The notes under the pieces were generated by a model. The model was not told where the DNA came from. It made no database searches and was given only the letters and a program-made list of their open reading frames with translations. A stretch of DNA of 64,000 nt from Nostoc sp. UHCC 0870. GTDB taxonomy: Bacteria; Cyanobacteriota; Cyanobacteriia; Cyanobacteriales; Nostocaceae. The position numbers were made by a program, and so were the translations under genes. Shown piece after piece: positions 1 to 8,678 of the stretch. The stretch lies in contig NZ_CP091913.1 of NCBI RefSeq assembly GCF_022063185.1, positions 2,605,501 to 2,669,500 on the forward strand, read 5' to 3'. Positions within the stretch are counted from its first letter, which is position 1; every line of letters starts with the position of its first letter.

Positions 1-49
1 TCTCAATATTAGTCACATTCAAAGCGACATGAGTTTTCAGAACTGCCAT
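1..49 (-). CDS. arsI: ArsI-like C-As lyase / CadI family (5' part only)
   Basis: Only the first 16 codons are inside the window; the reading frame starts with ATG at 47-49 on the minus strand and runs off the left edge. The visible residues read MAVLKTHVALNVTNIE, which resembles the N-terminus of the ArsI/CadI glyoxalase-fold family, where the THVALNV strand begins the first vicinal-oxygen-chelate module. ArsI cleaves the carbon-arsenic bond of trivalent methylated arsenicals. It is the last visible gene of the minus-strand arsenic cluster, 72 bp after the acr3 stop, which supports the call by context. The assignment rests on a short peptide plus neighbourhood, so the downstream sequence is needed to confirm it. 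Confidence 0.6.
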   Translation of the reverse strand, partial: MAVLKTHVALNVTNIE

Positions 50-53
50 AAGT

Positions 54-88
54 AGGGATAGGGGATAGGGGACAGGGGACAGGTGAAC
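54..88. repeat. Period-7 tandem repeat (GGGGATA/GGGGACA)
   Basis: About five degenerate 7-bp units lie between the acr3 stop and the arsI start. This is the short tandemly repeated repetitive (STRR) class known from heterocystous cyanobacteria. Confidence 0.8.
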
Positions 89-121
89 AGTGAAAGAGGT
101 GTTTCATCTGTAAGGCTGATA

Positions 122-1252
122 TTACTGGAATGAATTAATACACCGTGGATCTGGCAAACTTGCCTTTTCTGGCTCTCTTGGAAACCAGGGTGCTGTGCGT
201 TTACAAAATTCTACCAGCATTAACATAACTGGGACTTCGATTAAAACGCCTACCACCGTGGCTAGTGCAGCACCAGAATTTAAGCCAAACAGCATCACAG
301 ATGTAGCAATGGCAACTTCAAAGTGGTTGCTAGCCCCAATTAAGGCGGCGGGTGCAGCGTCTTCATAAGAAAGATTGAGCTTTAATGCTGCTACATAACT
401 AATTAAGAAAATGAAATTAGTTTGAATAAACAGTGGCACAGCAATTAGTAAAATGTGCAGGGGATTGTTGACGATTAATTCGCCCTTAAAGGCAAATAGT
501 AAGACTAAAGTAATGAGCAAAGCGATAATGGAAATAGGACTGAGATATTTTAAAAATTGCCCTTCAAACCATTCTCTGCCTTTATATTTGAATATCCAGT
601 AACGGCTGTAAATCCCGGCAATTAACGGCAATCCTACATAAATCAGCACTGATAAAACTATTGTTTGCCACGGCACTGTTAAGTCATTTGCTGCTAATAA
701 CCACCTGCCTAAAGGTGCGTACAAAAATAGCATAGCTAGAGAGTTAACTGCTACCATAACTAAGGTGTGTCCTTGATTACCATAGGACAGATAACCCCAC
801 ATCAAAACCATTGCTGTACAAGGTGCAATTCCTAGTAAAATTGTGCCAGCTATGTAAGAATTAGCGATCGCAACTTCACTACCACGAATTAATTCTGTCC
901 CAGTAATTAACGGACGAAATAGCCAGCCTAAAAAGAATTGGGCAAAAGCTACCATTGTGAATGGTTTAATCAACCAGTTCACCACTAAGGTAAGAATTAC
1001 AGGCTTTGGGGTGCGGATAGCATTGATAGCTTGGCTAAAGTCAATCTTCACCATGATGGGGTACATCATGAAAAACAGGCATACCGCAATGGGAATTGAC
1101 ACTTGATACACACTAATAGCGTCAAGTTTTACCGCTATCTCTGGAAATAACCTCCCTAGAGTGATTCCAGTAAAGATGCACAAAAATACCCACAGAGTGA
1201 GGTATTTTTCAAAAAAACTGAGATTACTCTTAGTTTTACGATTTAAACTCAT
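122..1252 (-). CDS. acr3: Arsenite efflux transporter, ACR3 family
   Basis: A 376-residue polytopic membrane protein with about ten hydrophobic segments, the usual size for ACR3 (bile acid/Na symporter superfamily). ACR3 exports arsenite across the cytoplasmic membrane, driven by the proton gradient. The signature around residues 143-151, APCTAMVLM, contains the conserved cysteine (about C145) needed for transport in this family. The gene lies 64 bp downstream of arsJ on the same strand and is followed by the start of arsI, so it belongs to an arsR/gap3/arsJ/acr3/arsI cluster. The start MSLNRKTKS is a clear ATG. Regulation is probably through the ArsR-type sites upstream of gap3. Confidence 0.95.
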   Translation of the reverse strand: MSLNRKTKSNLSFFEKYLTLWVFLCIFTGITLGRLFPEIAVKLDAISVYQVSIPIAVCLFFMMYPIMVKIDFSQAINAIRTPKPVILTLVVNWLIKPFTMVAFAQFFLGWLFRPLITGTELIRGSEVAIANSYIAGTILLGIAPCTAMVLMWGYLSYGNQGHTLVMVAVNSLAMLFLYAPLGRWLLAANDLTVPWQTIVLSVLIYVGLPLIAGIYSRYWIFKYKGREWFEGQFLKYLSPISIIALLITLVLLFAFKGELIVNNPLHILLIAVPLFIQTNFIFLISYVAALKLNLSYEDAAPAALIGASNHFEVAIATSVMLFGLNSGAALATVVGVLIEVPVMLMLVEFCKRTAPWFPREPEKASLPDPRCINSFQ

Positions 1253-1316
1253 CGTTATTACCTTGATACATCGGTTTTATCCCGATTCTCCGAAGTTTTT
1301 GAATTTTGAATTGATT

Positions 1317-2576
1317 TCAGTCTCCGTCACCGGCTTTCCAGGCTATGGCTTTACTGGGTTTGGGATTTGGTAACTTCAGTGAAACTACTGCTGCTCCTAG
1401 TACCAAAAACGTTGATGTCCACAGACAACCCACTAGCCCCAACCATTGATATACCAAACCTGATAAAACAGTACCTGCCAAGCGACCACCGGAGTTAGCC
1501 ATATAGTAGAAGCCAACATTTAACGCTACTTTGTCATCATCGGTAAATGCCAACACCAGATAAGAGTGAACCGCAGAGTTAAAGGCAAACACCACACCAA
1601 ATACCAGCAGTCCCCCCACGATGGCGATATTAGCAGGGATACCTAATTGTAGAGCTATGGCGATCGCAGCTGGCACGGCTGTGAGAGTAAATGTCCAGAA
1701 CTGGATAGTTTTAGATTGAGGTGGACGACCAGAACCAAATCGCCGCATTAATGTTGGTGCTGATGACTGAATAATGCCATAGCCAATCACCCACACAGCC
1801 AAAAATCCACCCACTTGATAAAAAGACCAACCTAAAACCTCACGCAAGAACACTGGTAAAGCCACCACAAACCAGACATCCCGCGAACCAAATAAAAAGA
1901 ATCGGGCGGCTGAAAGAATATTAATCTCTGGACTCTTAGAAAACAGTTGACTAAACTTGACTTTCTTCTTGATTTTGCCCATCCCTTTAGGCAGCATCAA
2001 GCCAGTAAACATCAGCAGGAATAAACCAGCCGCCATGACTAACAAGGAATTGACAAAACCAACCCCAGCTAACAAGGCACTACCAACAAAGAAACCAACT
2101 CCCTTAAGGGCATTTTTAGAACCAGTCAGCACCGCCACCCATTTAAATAAAGCAGAATGGGCATCTTGAGGAACTACCAAGCGAATAGCACTTTTAGAAC
2201 TCATCTTGGTTAGGTCTTTGGCAATTCCAGAAAATGCCTGAGCTACCATCACATATGCAACAGCCAACCACTGCGCCCAACTCGGATTCAGATATGCCAG
2301 CATCACCAAAGAGAAAATCTGTAACCCGATGCCAGTATAAAGAGTAACTTTTAATCCTAATTGCGAGCCAATCCAACCGCCTAAAAAGTTGGTAATAATA
2401 CCAAATACTTCGTAAAACAGGAACAAAGAAGCGATTTGTAATGGGGTATAGCCGAGTTTATTGAAGTAGAGTAACACCAACATTCTTAATGCACCATCTG
2501 TAATGGTGAAACCCCAATATGCAAGTGTTACCAGAATATAGTTTTTGAAATTGGCTTTAGAAGCTGTAGTAGTCAT
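1317..2576 (-). CDS. arsJ: MFS organoarsenical efflux permease ArsJ
   Basis: A 419-residue major facilitator with about twelve membrane segments. In known systems ArsJ exports 1-arseno-3-phosphoglycerate, the unstable product that an adjacent GAPDH makes from arsenate, so the GAPDH-ArsJ pair removes arsenate without reducing it. Here the gene lies directly downstream of a GAPDH gene (68 bp) and upstream of acr3, the expected context. The N-terminus has a cytoplasmic stretch (MTTTASKANFKNYILVTLAYWG) before the first helix. On sequence alone it could be called a generic MFS protein; the specific call comes from neighbourhood plus overall resemblance. Confidence 0.9.
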   Translation of the reverse strand: MTTTASKANFKNYILVTLAYWGFTITDGALRMLVLLYFNKLGYTPLQIASLFLFYEVFGIITNFLGGWIGSQLGLKVTLYTGIGLQIFSLVMLAYLNPSWAQWLAVAYVMVAQAFSGIAKDLTKMSSKSAIRLVVPQDAHSALFKWVAVLTGSKNALKGVGFFVGSALLAGVGFVNSLLVMAAGLFLLMFTGLMLPKGMGKIKKKVKFSQLFSKSPEINILSAARFFLFGSRDVWFVVALPVFLREVLGWSFYQVGGFLAVWVIGYGIIQSSAPTLMRRFGSGRPPQSKTIQFWTFTLTAVPAAIAIALQLGIPANIAIVGGLLVFGVVFAFNSAVHSYLVLAFTDDDKVALNVGFYYMANSGGRLAGTVLSGLVYQWLGLVGCLWTSTFLVLGAAVVSLKLPNPKPSKAIAWKAGDGD

Positions 2577-2644
2577 GGGGAATGGGGGGTAGAGGCAGAG
2601 GGGCAGGGGGCAGGGGAGAAGAACTATTACCCAGTCCCCAGTAC

Positions 2645-3658
2645 CTAACTAAAACTCAACGCAACCTTACGAGCGAGTTCAACCATGCGATTGGCATAAC
2701 CCCATTCGTTGTCATACCAAGCCAGGATTTTTACTTGTGTCTCGTCAACAACCATTGTGGAAAGGGCATCAATGATGGAAGAACGAGGATCATCTTTGTA
2801 GTCAATAGATACTAAAGGACGCTCCTCATAGCCGAGGATGTCTTTGAGTGGTGCTTGTTCGGAAGCAGCTTTTAAAAGTCCGTTGATTTCTTCTACTGTG
2901 GTTGGTCGTACAACTTCAAACACACAGTCTGTTAGCGAAGCGTTGAGTAGTGGGACTCTGACTGCAATACCGTTGAGTTTACCTTTGAGTTCAGGATAAA
3001 TTAAAGCGATCGCAGTTGCTGATCCTGTGGTGGTAGGAATTAAAGATAAACTCGTAGCACGCGCCCGACGCAAATCTTTATGAGGTGCATCGACAATGGT
3101 TTGAGTATTTGTATTGTCATGGATTGTAGTAATGATTCCATGTTTAATACCCAAACCTTCGTGAATGACTTTGACTATTGGTGCTAAACAGTTGGTTGTA
3201 CAAGAAGCCGCAGTTAATAGATGATGCTTTTCCGGTTCATAGAGGTGGTCATTCACCCCCATGACAATATTTAAGGCTTCTTCCTTCACAGGAGCAGCCA
3301 CAATTACCTTCTGCACCCCACGCTTAAAATAGGGGTCAAGGGTTGCAGGAGTGCGAAATTTGCCGGAACATTCCAGCACTAAATCAACGCCTAAATCTTC
3401 CCAAGGTACATCCCCTGGTTGAGCATACTCACTAAAGCTGAGGGGTGTACCATCAATCAGAACACGTTCACCCTGTGCTTCTACTTCTGGTGTCCAACGT
3501 CCATGTACAGAATCAAACTTGAGCAAGTGAGCTGCTGTTACTGCTCCACCTTTGATTTCGTTAATATGCACAAATTCTAGTTCCGGCCAACCCCAAGCAG
3601 CTCGTAATGCTAGCCGTCCCATCCGACCAAATCCATTGATGCCAACACGAACTCTCAT
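2645..3658 (-). CDS. gap3: Type I glyceraldehyde-3-phosphate dehydrogenase in ars operon (gap3)
   Basis: A 337-residue GAPDH of normal length. The N-terminal Rossmann motif INGFGRMGR (7-15) and the catalytic motif ASCTTNCL (C153) are intact, followed by the usual HD-rich catalytic domain. Its place between arsR and arsJ points to a role in arsenate resistance: arsenolysis of glyceraldehyde-3-phosphate gives 1-arseno-3-phosphoglycerate for ArsJ to export (family knowledge). A role in central glycolysis is possible but less likely here. A probable promoter and two ArsR-type dyads lie 208-286 bp upstream of the ATG, so the transcript would have a leader of about 200 nt. Confidence 0.93.
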   Translation of the reverse strand: MRVRVGINGFGRMGRLALRAAWGWPELEFVHINEIKGGAVTAAHLLKFDSVHGRWTPEVEAQGERVLIDGTPLSFSEYAQPGDVPWEDLGVDLVLECSGKFRTPATLDPYFKRGVQKVIVAAPVKEEALNIVMGVNDHLYEPEKHHLLTAASCTTNCLAPIVKVIHEGLGIKHGIITTIHDNTNTQTIVDAPHKDLRRARATSLSLIPTTTGSATAIALIYPELKGKLNGIAVRVPLLNASLTDCVFEVVRPTTVEEINGLLKAASEQAPLKDILGYEERPLVSIDYKDDPRSSIIDALSTMVVDETQVKILAWYDNEWGYANRMVELARKVALSFS

Positions 3659-3865
3659 GATTTTTCCTGTTAATATCTACATTCAAAAAATTGGAGTTTT
3701 GATATCGGCACTTTCACAACCAGATACCAGAAACGATCGCCTCTGTAAAATAATCAAATGTTCTTCATACCGTTTTTGTTACAAGTATCCTCAGCTTGTA
3801 AAATCGGTCGTGAAGCATTATTAATATCAGTTTGTTTCGCGCAAAATTTCCTAAACCAATGTATA

Positions 3866-3898
3866 TTTATATCATTTCAAAAAAAATTGATATGTCAA
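3866..3898 (-). promoter_or_regulatory. Probable promoter of gap3-arsJ-acr3-arsI
   Basis: On the minus strand a perfect TTGACA (+ strand 3893-3898) is followed 21 bp later by TATAAA (+ strand 3866-3871), with a weaker TGATAT at 18-bp spacing (3869-3874). The spacer is covered by the ArsR-type dyad at 3876-3891, so bound repressor would block polymerase. The exact -10 is uncertain. Confidence 0.55.
3876..3891. promoter_or_regulatory. ArsR-type operator 1
   Basis: The sequence is TTCAA-N6-TTGAT, one mismatch from the dyad ATCAA-N6-TTGAT described for cyanobacterial ArsR. It lies inside the probable gap3 promoter spacer, which suits arsenite-relieved repression. Confidence 0.6.
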
Positions 3899-3928
3899 CC
3901 ACACAATAGCCTATATACACAAAAATTC

Positions 3929-3944
3929 ATCAAAAAAAGTTGAT
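3929..3944. promoter_or_regulatory. ArsR-type operator 2
   Basis: This is a perfect ATCAA-N6-TTGAT dyad, 53 bp from operator 1 and immediately past the arsR stop. Two sites about five helical turns apart suggest cooperative binding by ArsR. No comparable site is visible upstream of arsR itself. Confidence 0.65.
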
Positions 3945-3947
3945 GTA

Positions 3948-4277
3948 TCAGGAAATGTTATCACAGGGGCGTGCAGGGATAATTTGTCCTAATTTGCTGT
4001 AATGTGCCAAATATTCTTCTAAAATTGCAAATTGAGGTAAATTTAACCTGTAATAAATCCAACGGCCTTGTTGACGAGAGTTTACTAAGCCAGCTTCTTT
4101 GAGAGTCTTGAGGTGAAAAGATAATTTAGATTGACTCACGTCTAAAGCTTCGCATAAGTCACAGACACATAATTCTCGCTGGCGCAGTAATTCCAATACA
4201 TTAATTCTAATGGGATCAGAAAGGGCATGAAAGCCAGCAACAATCAACTGAGGTATTGTATCAGTAGGGATTTGCAT
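3948..4277 (-). CDS. arsR: ArsR/SmtB family arsenic-responsive repressor
   Basis: A 109-residue winged-helix protein of usual ArsR size. The metalloid-binding motif ELCVCDLC (C37, C39, C42) sits in the helix preceding the recognition helix, which is the classical As(III)/Sb(III) site. The recognition segment SQSKLSFHLKTLKEAGLV follows. An AAGG-like ribosome site lies about 8 bp before the ATG. The gene heads the arsenic cluster, but the matching operators lie after its stop, in front of gap3. It is therefore probably transcribed separately from, and acts mainly on, the gap3-arsJ-acr3 unit (inference). Confidence 0.93.
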   Translation of the reverse strand: MQIPTDTIPQLIVAGFHALSDPIRINVLELLRQRELCVCDLCEALDVSQSKLSFHLKTLKEAGLVNSRQQGRWIYYRLNLPQFAILEEYLAHYSKLGQIIPARPCDNIS

Positions 4278-4315
4278 TCACTTAACCTTGGTTCAGCAAC
4301 AGTGTACATTTTGCT

Positions 4316-4501
4316 ATGAATAATTTACAAACTTGGTATATTCTCAAGTGCAATACTGGTAATTGCAAAATCGTCCCCAGCGAAGAAGTTGGGGACGATG
4401 GTCTAAATATTATCGAACAGTGGGGGCCGTTTAACTCACAAGAAGAAGCGATCGCCAAGAGAATCGGACTCATCAGGTCTGGCAAGTGCCAACCTCATTG
4501 A
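4316..4501 (+). CDS. Small conserved cyanobacterial protein, function unknown
   Basis: A 61-residue ORF divergent from arsR, with 38 bp between the two starts. The pattern (WYILKCNTGNCKIVP near the N-terminus, then EQWGPFNSQEEAIAKRIGLIRSGKCQP at the C-terminus) resembles a short protein family I recognise from many cyanobacteria; it has no established function. Three cysteines (two in KCNTGNC, one near the C-terminus) could bind metal, but that is speculation. Some databases label relatives as transposase-related, which nothing in the sequence supports. The divergent position next to arsR may be coincidental. Confidence 0.7.
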   Translation: MNNLQTWYILKCNTGNCKIVPSEEVGDDGLNIIEQWGPFNSQEEAIAKRIGLIRSGKCQPH

Positions 4502-4535
4502 GTGCTGAGTTATGAGTGCTGAGTTATGAGTTAAG
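4501..4535. repeat. 14-bp direct repeat after the small ORF
   Basis: Two exact copies of AGTGCTGAGTTATG, then a partial third, start right at the stop of the 61-residue gene. It is the same period-7/14 repeat style as the array at 4601-4750. Confidence 0.7.
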
Positions 4536-4600
4536 AGAGTAATTGCTACTATTCCACACACTTTGTTATTTAAGATACTGAAAAACATATCCCAACTTTA

Positions 4601-4750
4601 TCATTACTCATTACTCATTACTCATTACTCATTACTCATTACTCATTACTCATTACTCATTACTCATTACTCATTACTCATTACTCATTACTCATTACTC
4701 ATTACTCATTACTCATTACTCATTACTCATTACTCATTACTCATTACTCA
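4601..4750. repeat. Heptanucleotide tandem array, about 21 copies of TCATTAC
   Basis: An almost perfect run of the 7-mer TCATTAC/ATTACTC spans 150 bp and ends at the stop codon of the ctp protease gene. The units are shorter than any CRISPR repeat and there are no spacers. Array length is likely to vary between strains by slipped-strand mispairing (inference). Confidence 0.95.
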
Positions 4751-4754
4751 CTAC

Positions 4755-6056
4755 TCATAACTGAGTATTTTGAGTTTTTTCTGCTGTTGGTGTAGTTTTA
4801 CCAGCAATTTTTTTACCCAATACTTCCAAAGCCTTAGCAAATTGAGGATCTGCTAATGTGCCAAGTTTGTCTCGTTCACGTAACCACAAATCTTGACGCT
4901 GGGCATCTGTCAATTCAACTTTCACATCTGGGTCAATGCCATGTTTATTAATATCTTTACCACTGGGGGTATGATACTTGGCAATAGTCACTGCCAGACC
5001 TGAGCCATCTTCTAGAGGACGTACAGATTGTACCAAGCCTTTACCAAAGGTTTGTGTACCAACTAAAACAGCACGCTGATTGTCCTGCAATGCACCAGAG
5101 AGAATTTCACTGGCACTAGCTGAACCTTTATCAACTATGACCACCAAAGGTTTATTCGTCAAAGCCCGACCCCTGGCTACTTCTCGTTCTTGTTCGCCTT
5201 GACGGTCAATAGTAGAAACAATTGTGCCTTTATCTAGCCACATCCGGGCAATTTCTACGCTAGAGAATAGCAAGCCTCCAGGATTACCACGTAAATCCAA
5301 GATATAGCCATTTACCCGTTGTTTTTCTAAATCTCTAATGGCTTGCTGCATTTCTTTACCAGCATTGGCACTGAACTGATTCAAACGAATGTAACCAACT
5401 TTACCAATAGTTGTTTGTTTTTGAGAATAGCGCACCGGATGGATTTCAATCCGCGCTCGTTTGATTTCAAATTGTTTTTGTTGACCGTTACGCTCAATCG
5501 TTAAGGTGACTTTTGTACCTGGCTCACCTCGAATCAGAGATACGGCTTGATTGGTATCCATCCCTTCGGTACTTTTGCCATCTATCTTGAGAATGACATC
5601 CTTGGAAAGAATACCTATTTTAAAAGCAGGTGTATCCTCAATTGGGGCAATTACAACCAGCTGCTTAGTTTTTTCATCCTGACTAATAGTGATCCCAATA
5701 CCGGTGAGTTCCCCAGAGGTATCCACCTGCATATTTTTAAATTCTTCTGGGGTCATAAACCGGGTATAGGGGTCTTCTAGCTTTTTCAGCATTTCCCGGA
5801 TGGACTTATAAGCTTCCTCTTGACTACTGTAGGACTTGTTGAGGTACTCCTTGCGTACAGCTAGCCAATCGACCTGATTAAACGTGTTGTCTACATATTG
5901 GCGTTGGACTATTTGCCAAACCTCATCTACCAACTCCTTGGGACTTGCTTTAAATAAAGCCTGACCGCGTGAGTGAATGCCAAGGCTAGTAACTGCGATC
6001 GTGGAGAGTGTTACCGCCGTAGCACCCAAAACAAGTCTACTTTTTGTAATCACCAT
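4755..6056 (-). CDS. ctpC: Carboxyl-terminal processing protease (S41 family, PDZ)
   Basis: A 433-residue exported protease. An N-terminal hydrophobic segment (about 8-27) serves as signal or anchor. It is followed by the Ctp N-terminal domain, a PDZ domain (about 105-190, containing GIGITISQDE and LSKDVILKIDG) and the S41 catalytic domain. The serine motif DKGSASASEIL and the general-base lysine in TFGKGLVQ are both intact. Ctp proteases act in the thylakoid lumen or periplasm; CtpA matures the D1 protein, whereas the role of the other paralogues is less clear. The start MVITKSRLVLG suggests the CtpC subgroup, but the paralogue letter is less certain than the family. The heptamer array begins just beyond its stop. 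Confidence 0.9.
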   Translation of the reverse strand: MVITKSRLVLGATAVTLSTIAVTSLGIHSRGQALFKASPKELVDEVWQIVQRQYVDNTFNQVDWLAVRKEYLNKSYSSQEEAYKSIREMLKKLEDPYTRFMTPEEFKNMQVDTSGELTGIGITISQDEKTKQLVVIAPIEDTPAFKIGILSKDVILKIDGKSTEGMDTNQAVSLIRGEPGTKVTLTIERNGQQKQFEIKRARIEIHPVRYSQKQTTIGKVGYIRLNQFSANAGKEMQQAIRDLEKQRVNGYILDLRGNPGGLLFSSVEIARMWLDKGTIVSTIDRQGEQEREVARGRALTNKPLVVIVDKGSASASEILSGALQDNQRAVLVGTQTFGKGLVQSVRPLEDGSGLAVTIAKYHTPSGKDINKHGIDPDVKVELTDAQRQDLWLRERDKLGTLADPQFAKALEVLGKKIAGKTTPTAEKTQNTQL

Positions 6057-6225
6057 AATGACAGCTGCGTCAGAGGGAAAAATTTATAGTCAGTATGCTC
6101 AATCTAACACAGGGTAAACTGTAACGACCGAGTATGTATTCCTAACTTCATCAAAATACTTTTTAATCCGGTGATCTAGGCGATCGCCATTTACAAAAAT
6201 TTTATCAATATGAGGTCGCCAGTAA

Positions 6226-6263
6226 ACAGTGAATAATAACTGTTCACTGTTCACTGTTCACTG
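6226..6263. repeat. GTTCACT heptamer repeat with small inverted repeat
   Basis: Three tandem TGTTCAC units (6241-6261) are preceded by an inverted CAGTGAA copy. The same motif recurs at 10023-10070, so this is a dispersed element. It lies immediately downstream of ispG. Confidence 0.7.
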
Positions 6264-6265
6264 AT

Positions 6266-7492
6266 TTAAGGCTCTACCCAACGACCATCTGCTTTGATCA
6301 GATTAATCAATTCTTCTACACCTTTGTCTTCTGTGACTTTTTTAATTTCTTCTCGGCCACGATACAAAGAAATGTAGCCAGGGTTTTTTCCGACATAACC
6401 ATAGTCAGCATCAGCCATTTCTCCAGGGCCGTTGACAATGCAACCCATAACAGCAATATCTAAGCCTGTTAAGTGTTTAGTTGCTTCCCGGACTTTATGC
6501 AGAACTTCTTCCAGATTAAACAAGGTGCGCCCACAGGAAGGACAAGCCACATACTCCACCATTGTTTTCCGCAAACCCAAAGCTTGGAGAATACTGTAAC
6601 AAACGGGAATTTCTTTTTCTGGTGCTTCTGTTAAAGACACGCGAATGGTGTCACCAATCCCATCAGTAAGTAAGGTAGCGATTCCGGCTGTAGATTTAAT
6701 TCGTCCGTATTCGCCATCACCAGCTTCTGTCACACCTAAATGTAAGGGATAGTCCATACCCAAATCATCCATGCGCTTGGCCATTAAACGATAGGCCGCT
6801 ACCATCACGGGAACTCGTGAGGCTTTCATGGAAATGACTATGTTACGGAAATCTAACGATTCACAAATACGAATAAACTCTAGGGCAGATTCCACCATAC
6901 CTTCTGGAGTGTCACCGTAGGTAAAAAGCATTCTTTCAGCCAATGAACCGTGATTTACGCCGATTCGCATGGCTTTACCTTGGTCGCGGAGGGAAATTAC
7001 TAGAGGTGCTAGAGTCTCGCGGATTTTTTCACCAATTTCATTAAATTCAGATTCAGTATATTCAGTCCTTTGAGTGTTGGGTTTTTCAAACACATACAAC
7101 CCTGGATTAATCCGCACTTTCTCTATGTGTTTAGCTACCTCCAAAGCGATTTTCATCCCATTGTGATGCACATCAGCAACAATAGGGACATCTTGGTAAG
7201 TTTTAATGAGTTTTTGTTTAATTTCTGCCAATGCTACAGCGTGAGCAATACTGGGGACGGTAACACGGACAATTTCACAGCCAATTTCGTGCAGACGACG
7301 AATACCCGCTACAGAACCATCAATATCCAGGGTATCTTCGTTAATCATCGACTGGACTACCACAGGGTAGCCGCCGCCAATTGTGACATTACCTACCTTG
7401 ACTGGGCGCGTTTTACGACGCTTGATTGTAGTGTCAAAGATGGGTTGATTGGTTGTATTATTAGATGTTGCGAGAGTCGGCAGAGTTTGCAT
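6266..7492 (-). CDS. ispG: 4-hydroxy-3-methylbut-2-enyl diphosphate synthase (GcpE)
   Basis: A 408-residue enzyme of the MEP isoprenoid pathway, which reductively converts 2-C-methyl-D-erythritol 2,4-cyclodiphosphate to HMBPP using a [4Fe-4S] cluster and, in cyanobacteria, ferredoxin as donor. The N-terminal TIM-barrel segment ([22 protein letters not shown]) and the C-terminal cluster ligands (CPSCGRT, and C in GCIVNGPGE) are present, as in the two-domain bacterial form. Length is normal. The gene stands alone, with 209 bp to the ctp start downstream and a repeat-bearing gap upstream. It supplies precursors for carotenoids, the phytyl chain and quinones. Confidence 0.97.
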   Translation of the reverse strand: MQTLPTLATSNNTTNQPIFDTTIKRRKTRPVKVGNVTIGGGYPVVVQSMINEDTLDIDGSVAGIRRLHEIGCEIVRVTVPSIAHAVALAEIKQKLIKTYQDVPIVADVHHNGMKIALEVAKHIEKVRINPGLYVFEKPNTQRTEYTESEFNEIGEKIRETLAPLVISLRDQGKAMRIGVNHGSLAERMLFTYGDTPEGMVESALEFIRICESLDFRNIVISMKASRVPVMVAAYRLMAKRMDDLGMDYPLHLGVTEAGDGEYGRIKSTAGIATLLTDGIGDTIRVSLTEAPEKEIPVCYSILQALGLRKTMVEYVACPSCGRTLFNLEEVLHKVREATKHLTGLDIAVMGCIVNGPGEMADADYGYVGKNPGYISLYRGREEIKKVTEDKGVEELINLIKADGRWVEP

Positions 7493-7825
7493 AACCTTAA
7501 TTAAGTGAGTTTGCCGTAGCTAAAATATTAGATTAAAAGGTATCTGTTTCTCAGATTGCCATAGTCAGAGCTTTTTTGAGCGGTGCGATCGCAAAAAAGA
7601 CCATAAAAAGTTTGATTTAGTTAAAATAGGTATGCCTAGGGGAGATTTTTAATTTTGGATCTACTCTAGTTTTGATCGATATCTCCAAAAATGATGTAGG
7701 CACAATTCATGAATTGTGCCTACCCAAGATTTTGGACAACGCATAATTAATTAAATTTGGTCGATGTTTCATAATGAGCTAAGGGGCGGTAAATGCCCCT
7801 AATCATCAAACAGCAGGTTTTTGTT
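7493..7825. other. Intergenic region between ispG and the sugar transferase
   Basis: No supported ORF lies in these 333 bp. It holds a HIP1-like site and a perfect 28-bp palindrome (7696-7723); the sequence before 7560 is presumably the ispG leader and promoter. I see no RNA gene. Confidence 0.7.
7696..7723. repeat. Perfect 28-bp palindrome
   Basis: The half-site GTAGGCACAATTCA is followed directly by its exact reverse complement, with no loop. Similar palindromes around CAATTCATGAATTG are scattered in cyanobacterial genomes as extragenic repeats (from memory). It lies 103 bp downstream of the sugar transferase stop. It lacks a T-tract, so a terminator role is uncertain. Confidence 0.85.
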
Positions 7826-8584
7826 TTAGTAAGCTCCGTTATCTTTTGGGACAACAACCACATCAACTGTTTTCAGTATGATCCATAAATCCAGCCAAAA
7901 ACTTCGAGCTTTGACGTAATGTAAATCTATTTGAACTCTGCGTGGATAAGGGATATCATTACGTCCAGATACTTGCCATAATCCGGTAATGCCTGGTCTG
8001 ATTGTTAAAACTTGATCAATGTAGATACCGTATTTTGGTAGTTCTTCTGCGACTAAAGGACGTGGCCCCACCACACTCATATCCCCCTTTAAAACATTCC
8101 AGAATTGGGGAAATTCATCCAGACTAGTAATTCGCAAAAATCGGCCGATGGTGGTAATTCTGGGGTCTTTTTTTAACTTAAAACTGCTTTCAAATTCTTG
8201 CCGCAACTGAGGCGATGTTTCCATCATTTGGACGAGGACTTCGTCCGCATTGCTGACCATTGTGCGGAATTTAATACAATTAAAGGGCTTGTAGTTCTTG
8301 CCTATTCTTTCTTGGACATAAAAAATTGGTCCTTCAGAACTGAAAGAAATCAGTAAGGCCAAAATTAAGTAAACCGGAGAAAACAGCAACAAAACTGACA
8401 AAGAAAACAGTATATCAAACAGTCTTTTGGCGAACTCTCCGTTTAAAGTAGGAAAAGACAAACCTTGAGGTTTTCTTCTAGGTGTCTTTGTTTTTTGACC
8501 TCGCTTGAGTGCAGAATGCGTAGACGAGCTAGCATCTGGCTTTAAGCGTCGCTTACCGGAGAGGAGTGAGCTCTGGGCAGTCAT
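7826..8584 (-). CDS. Exopolysaccharide polyprenyl glycosylphosphotransferase (sugar transferase)
   Basis: A PF02397-type bacterial sugar transferase that moves a sugar-1-phosphate onto undecaprenyl phosphate, the first membrane step of exopolysaccharide repeat-unit assembly. After a basic N-terminus and one membrane hairpin (FDILFSLSVLLLFSPVYLILALLI), the family motifs follow: GPIFYVQERIGKNYKPFNCIKFRTM, DEFPQFWNVLKGDMSVVGPRP, and GITGLWQVSGRN near the end. An AAGGAG ribosome site lies just before two ATG codons (8585-8587 and 8582-8584); the second gives better spacing, so I start there (252 residues). The longer frame would need a GTG. It lies 94 bp downstream of a glycosyltransferase gene on the same strand, a likely operon. 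Confidence 0.9.
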   Translation of the reverse strand: MTAQSSLLSGKRRLKPDASSSTHSALKRGQKTKTPRRKPQGLSFPTLNGEFAKRLFDILFSLSVLLLFSPVYLILALLISFSSEGPIFYVQERIGKNYKPFNCIKFRTMVSNADEVLVQMMETSPQLRQEFESSFKLKKDPRITTIGRFLRITSLDEFPQFWNVLKGDMSVVGPRPLVAEELPKYGIYIDQVLTIRPGITGLWQVSGRNDIPYPRRVQIDLHYVKARSFWLDLWIILKTVDVVVVPKDNGAY

Positions 8585-8678
8585 CATACTCCTTAATAAT
8601 CCACACCACACATAGTCCCAATCTTAAATCTAAAAGGAGGTGCTTCTGGGGTAAAATTGCCAAAAGCATCGAAAACAA

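Noticed and set aside
4601..4750. CRISPR array
   Set aside because: The units are 7 bp without spacers, and there are no cas genes; it is a simple tandem repeat.
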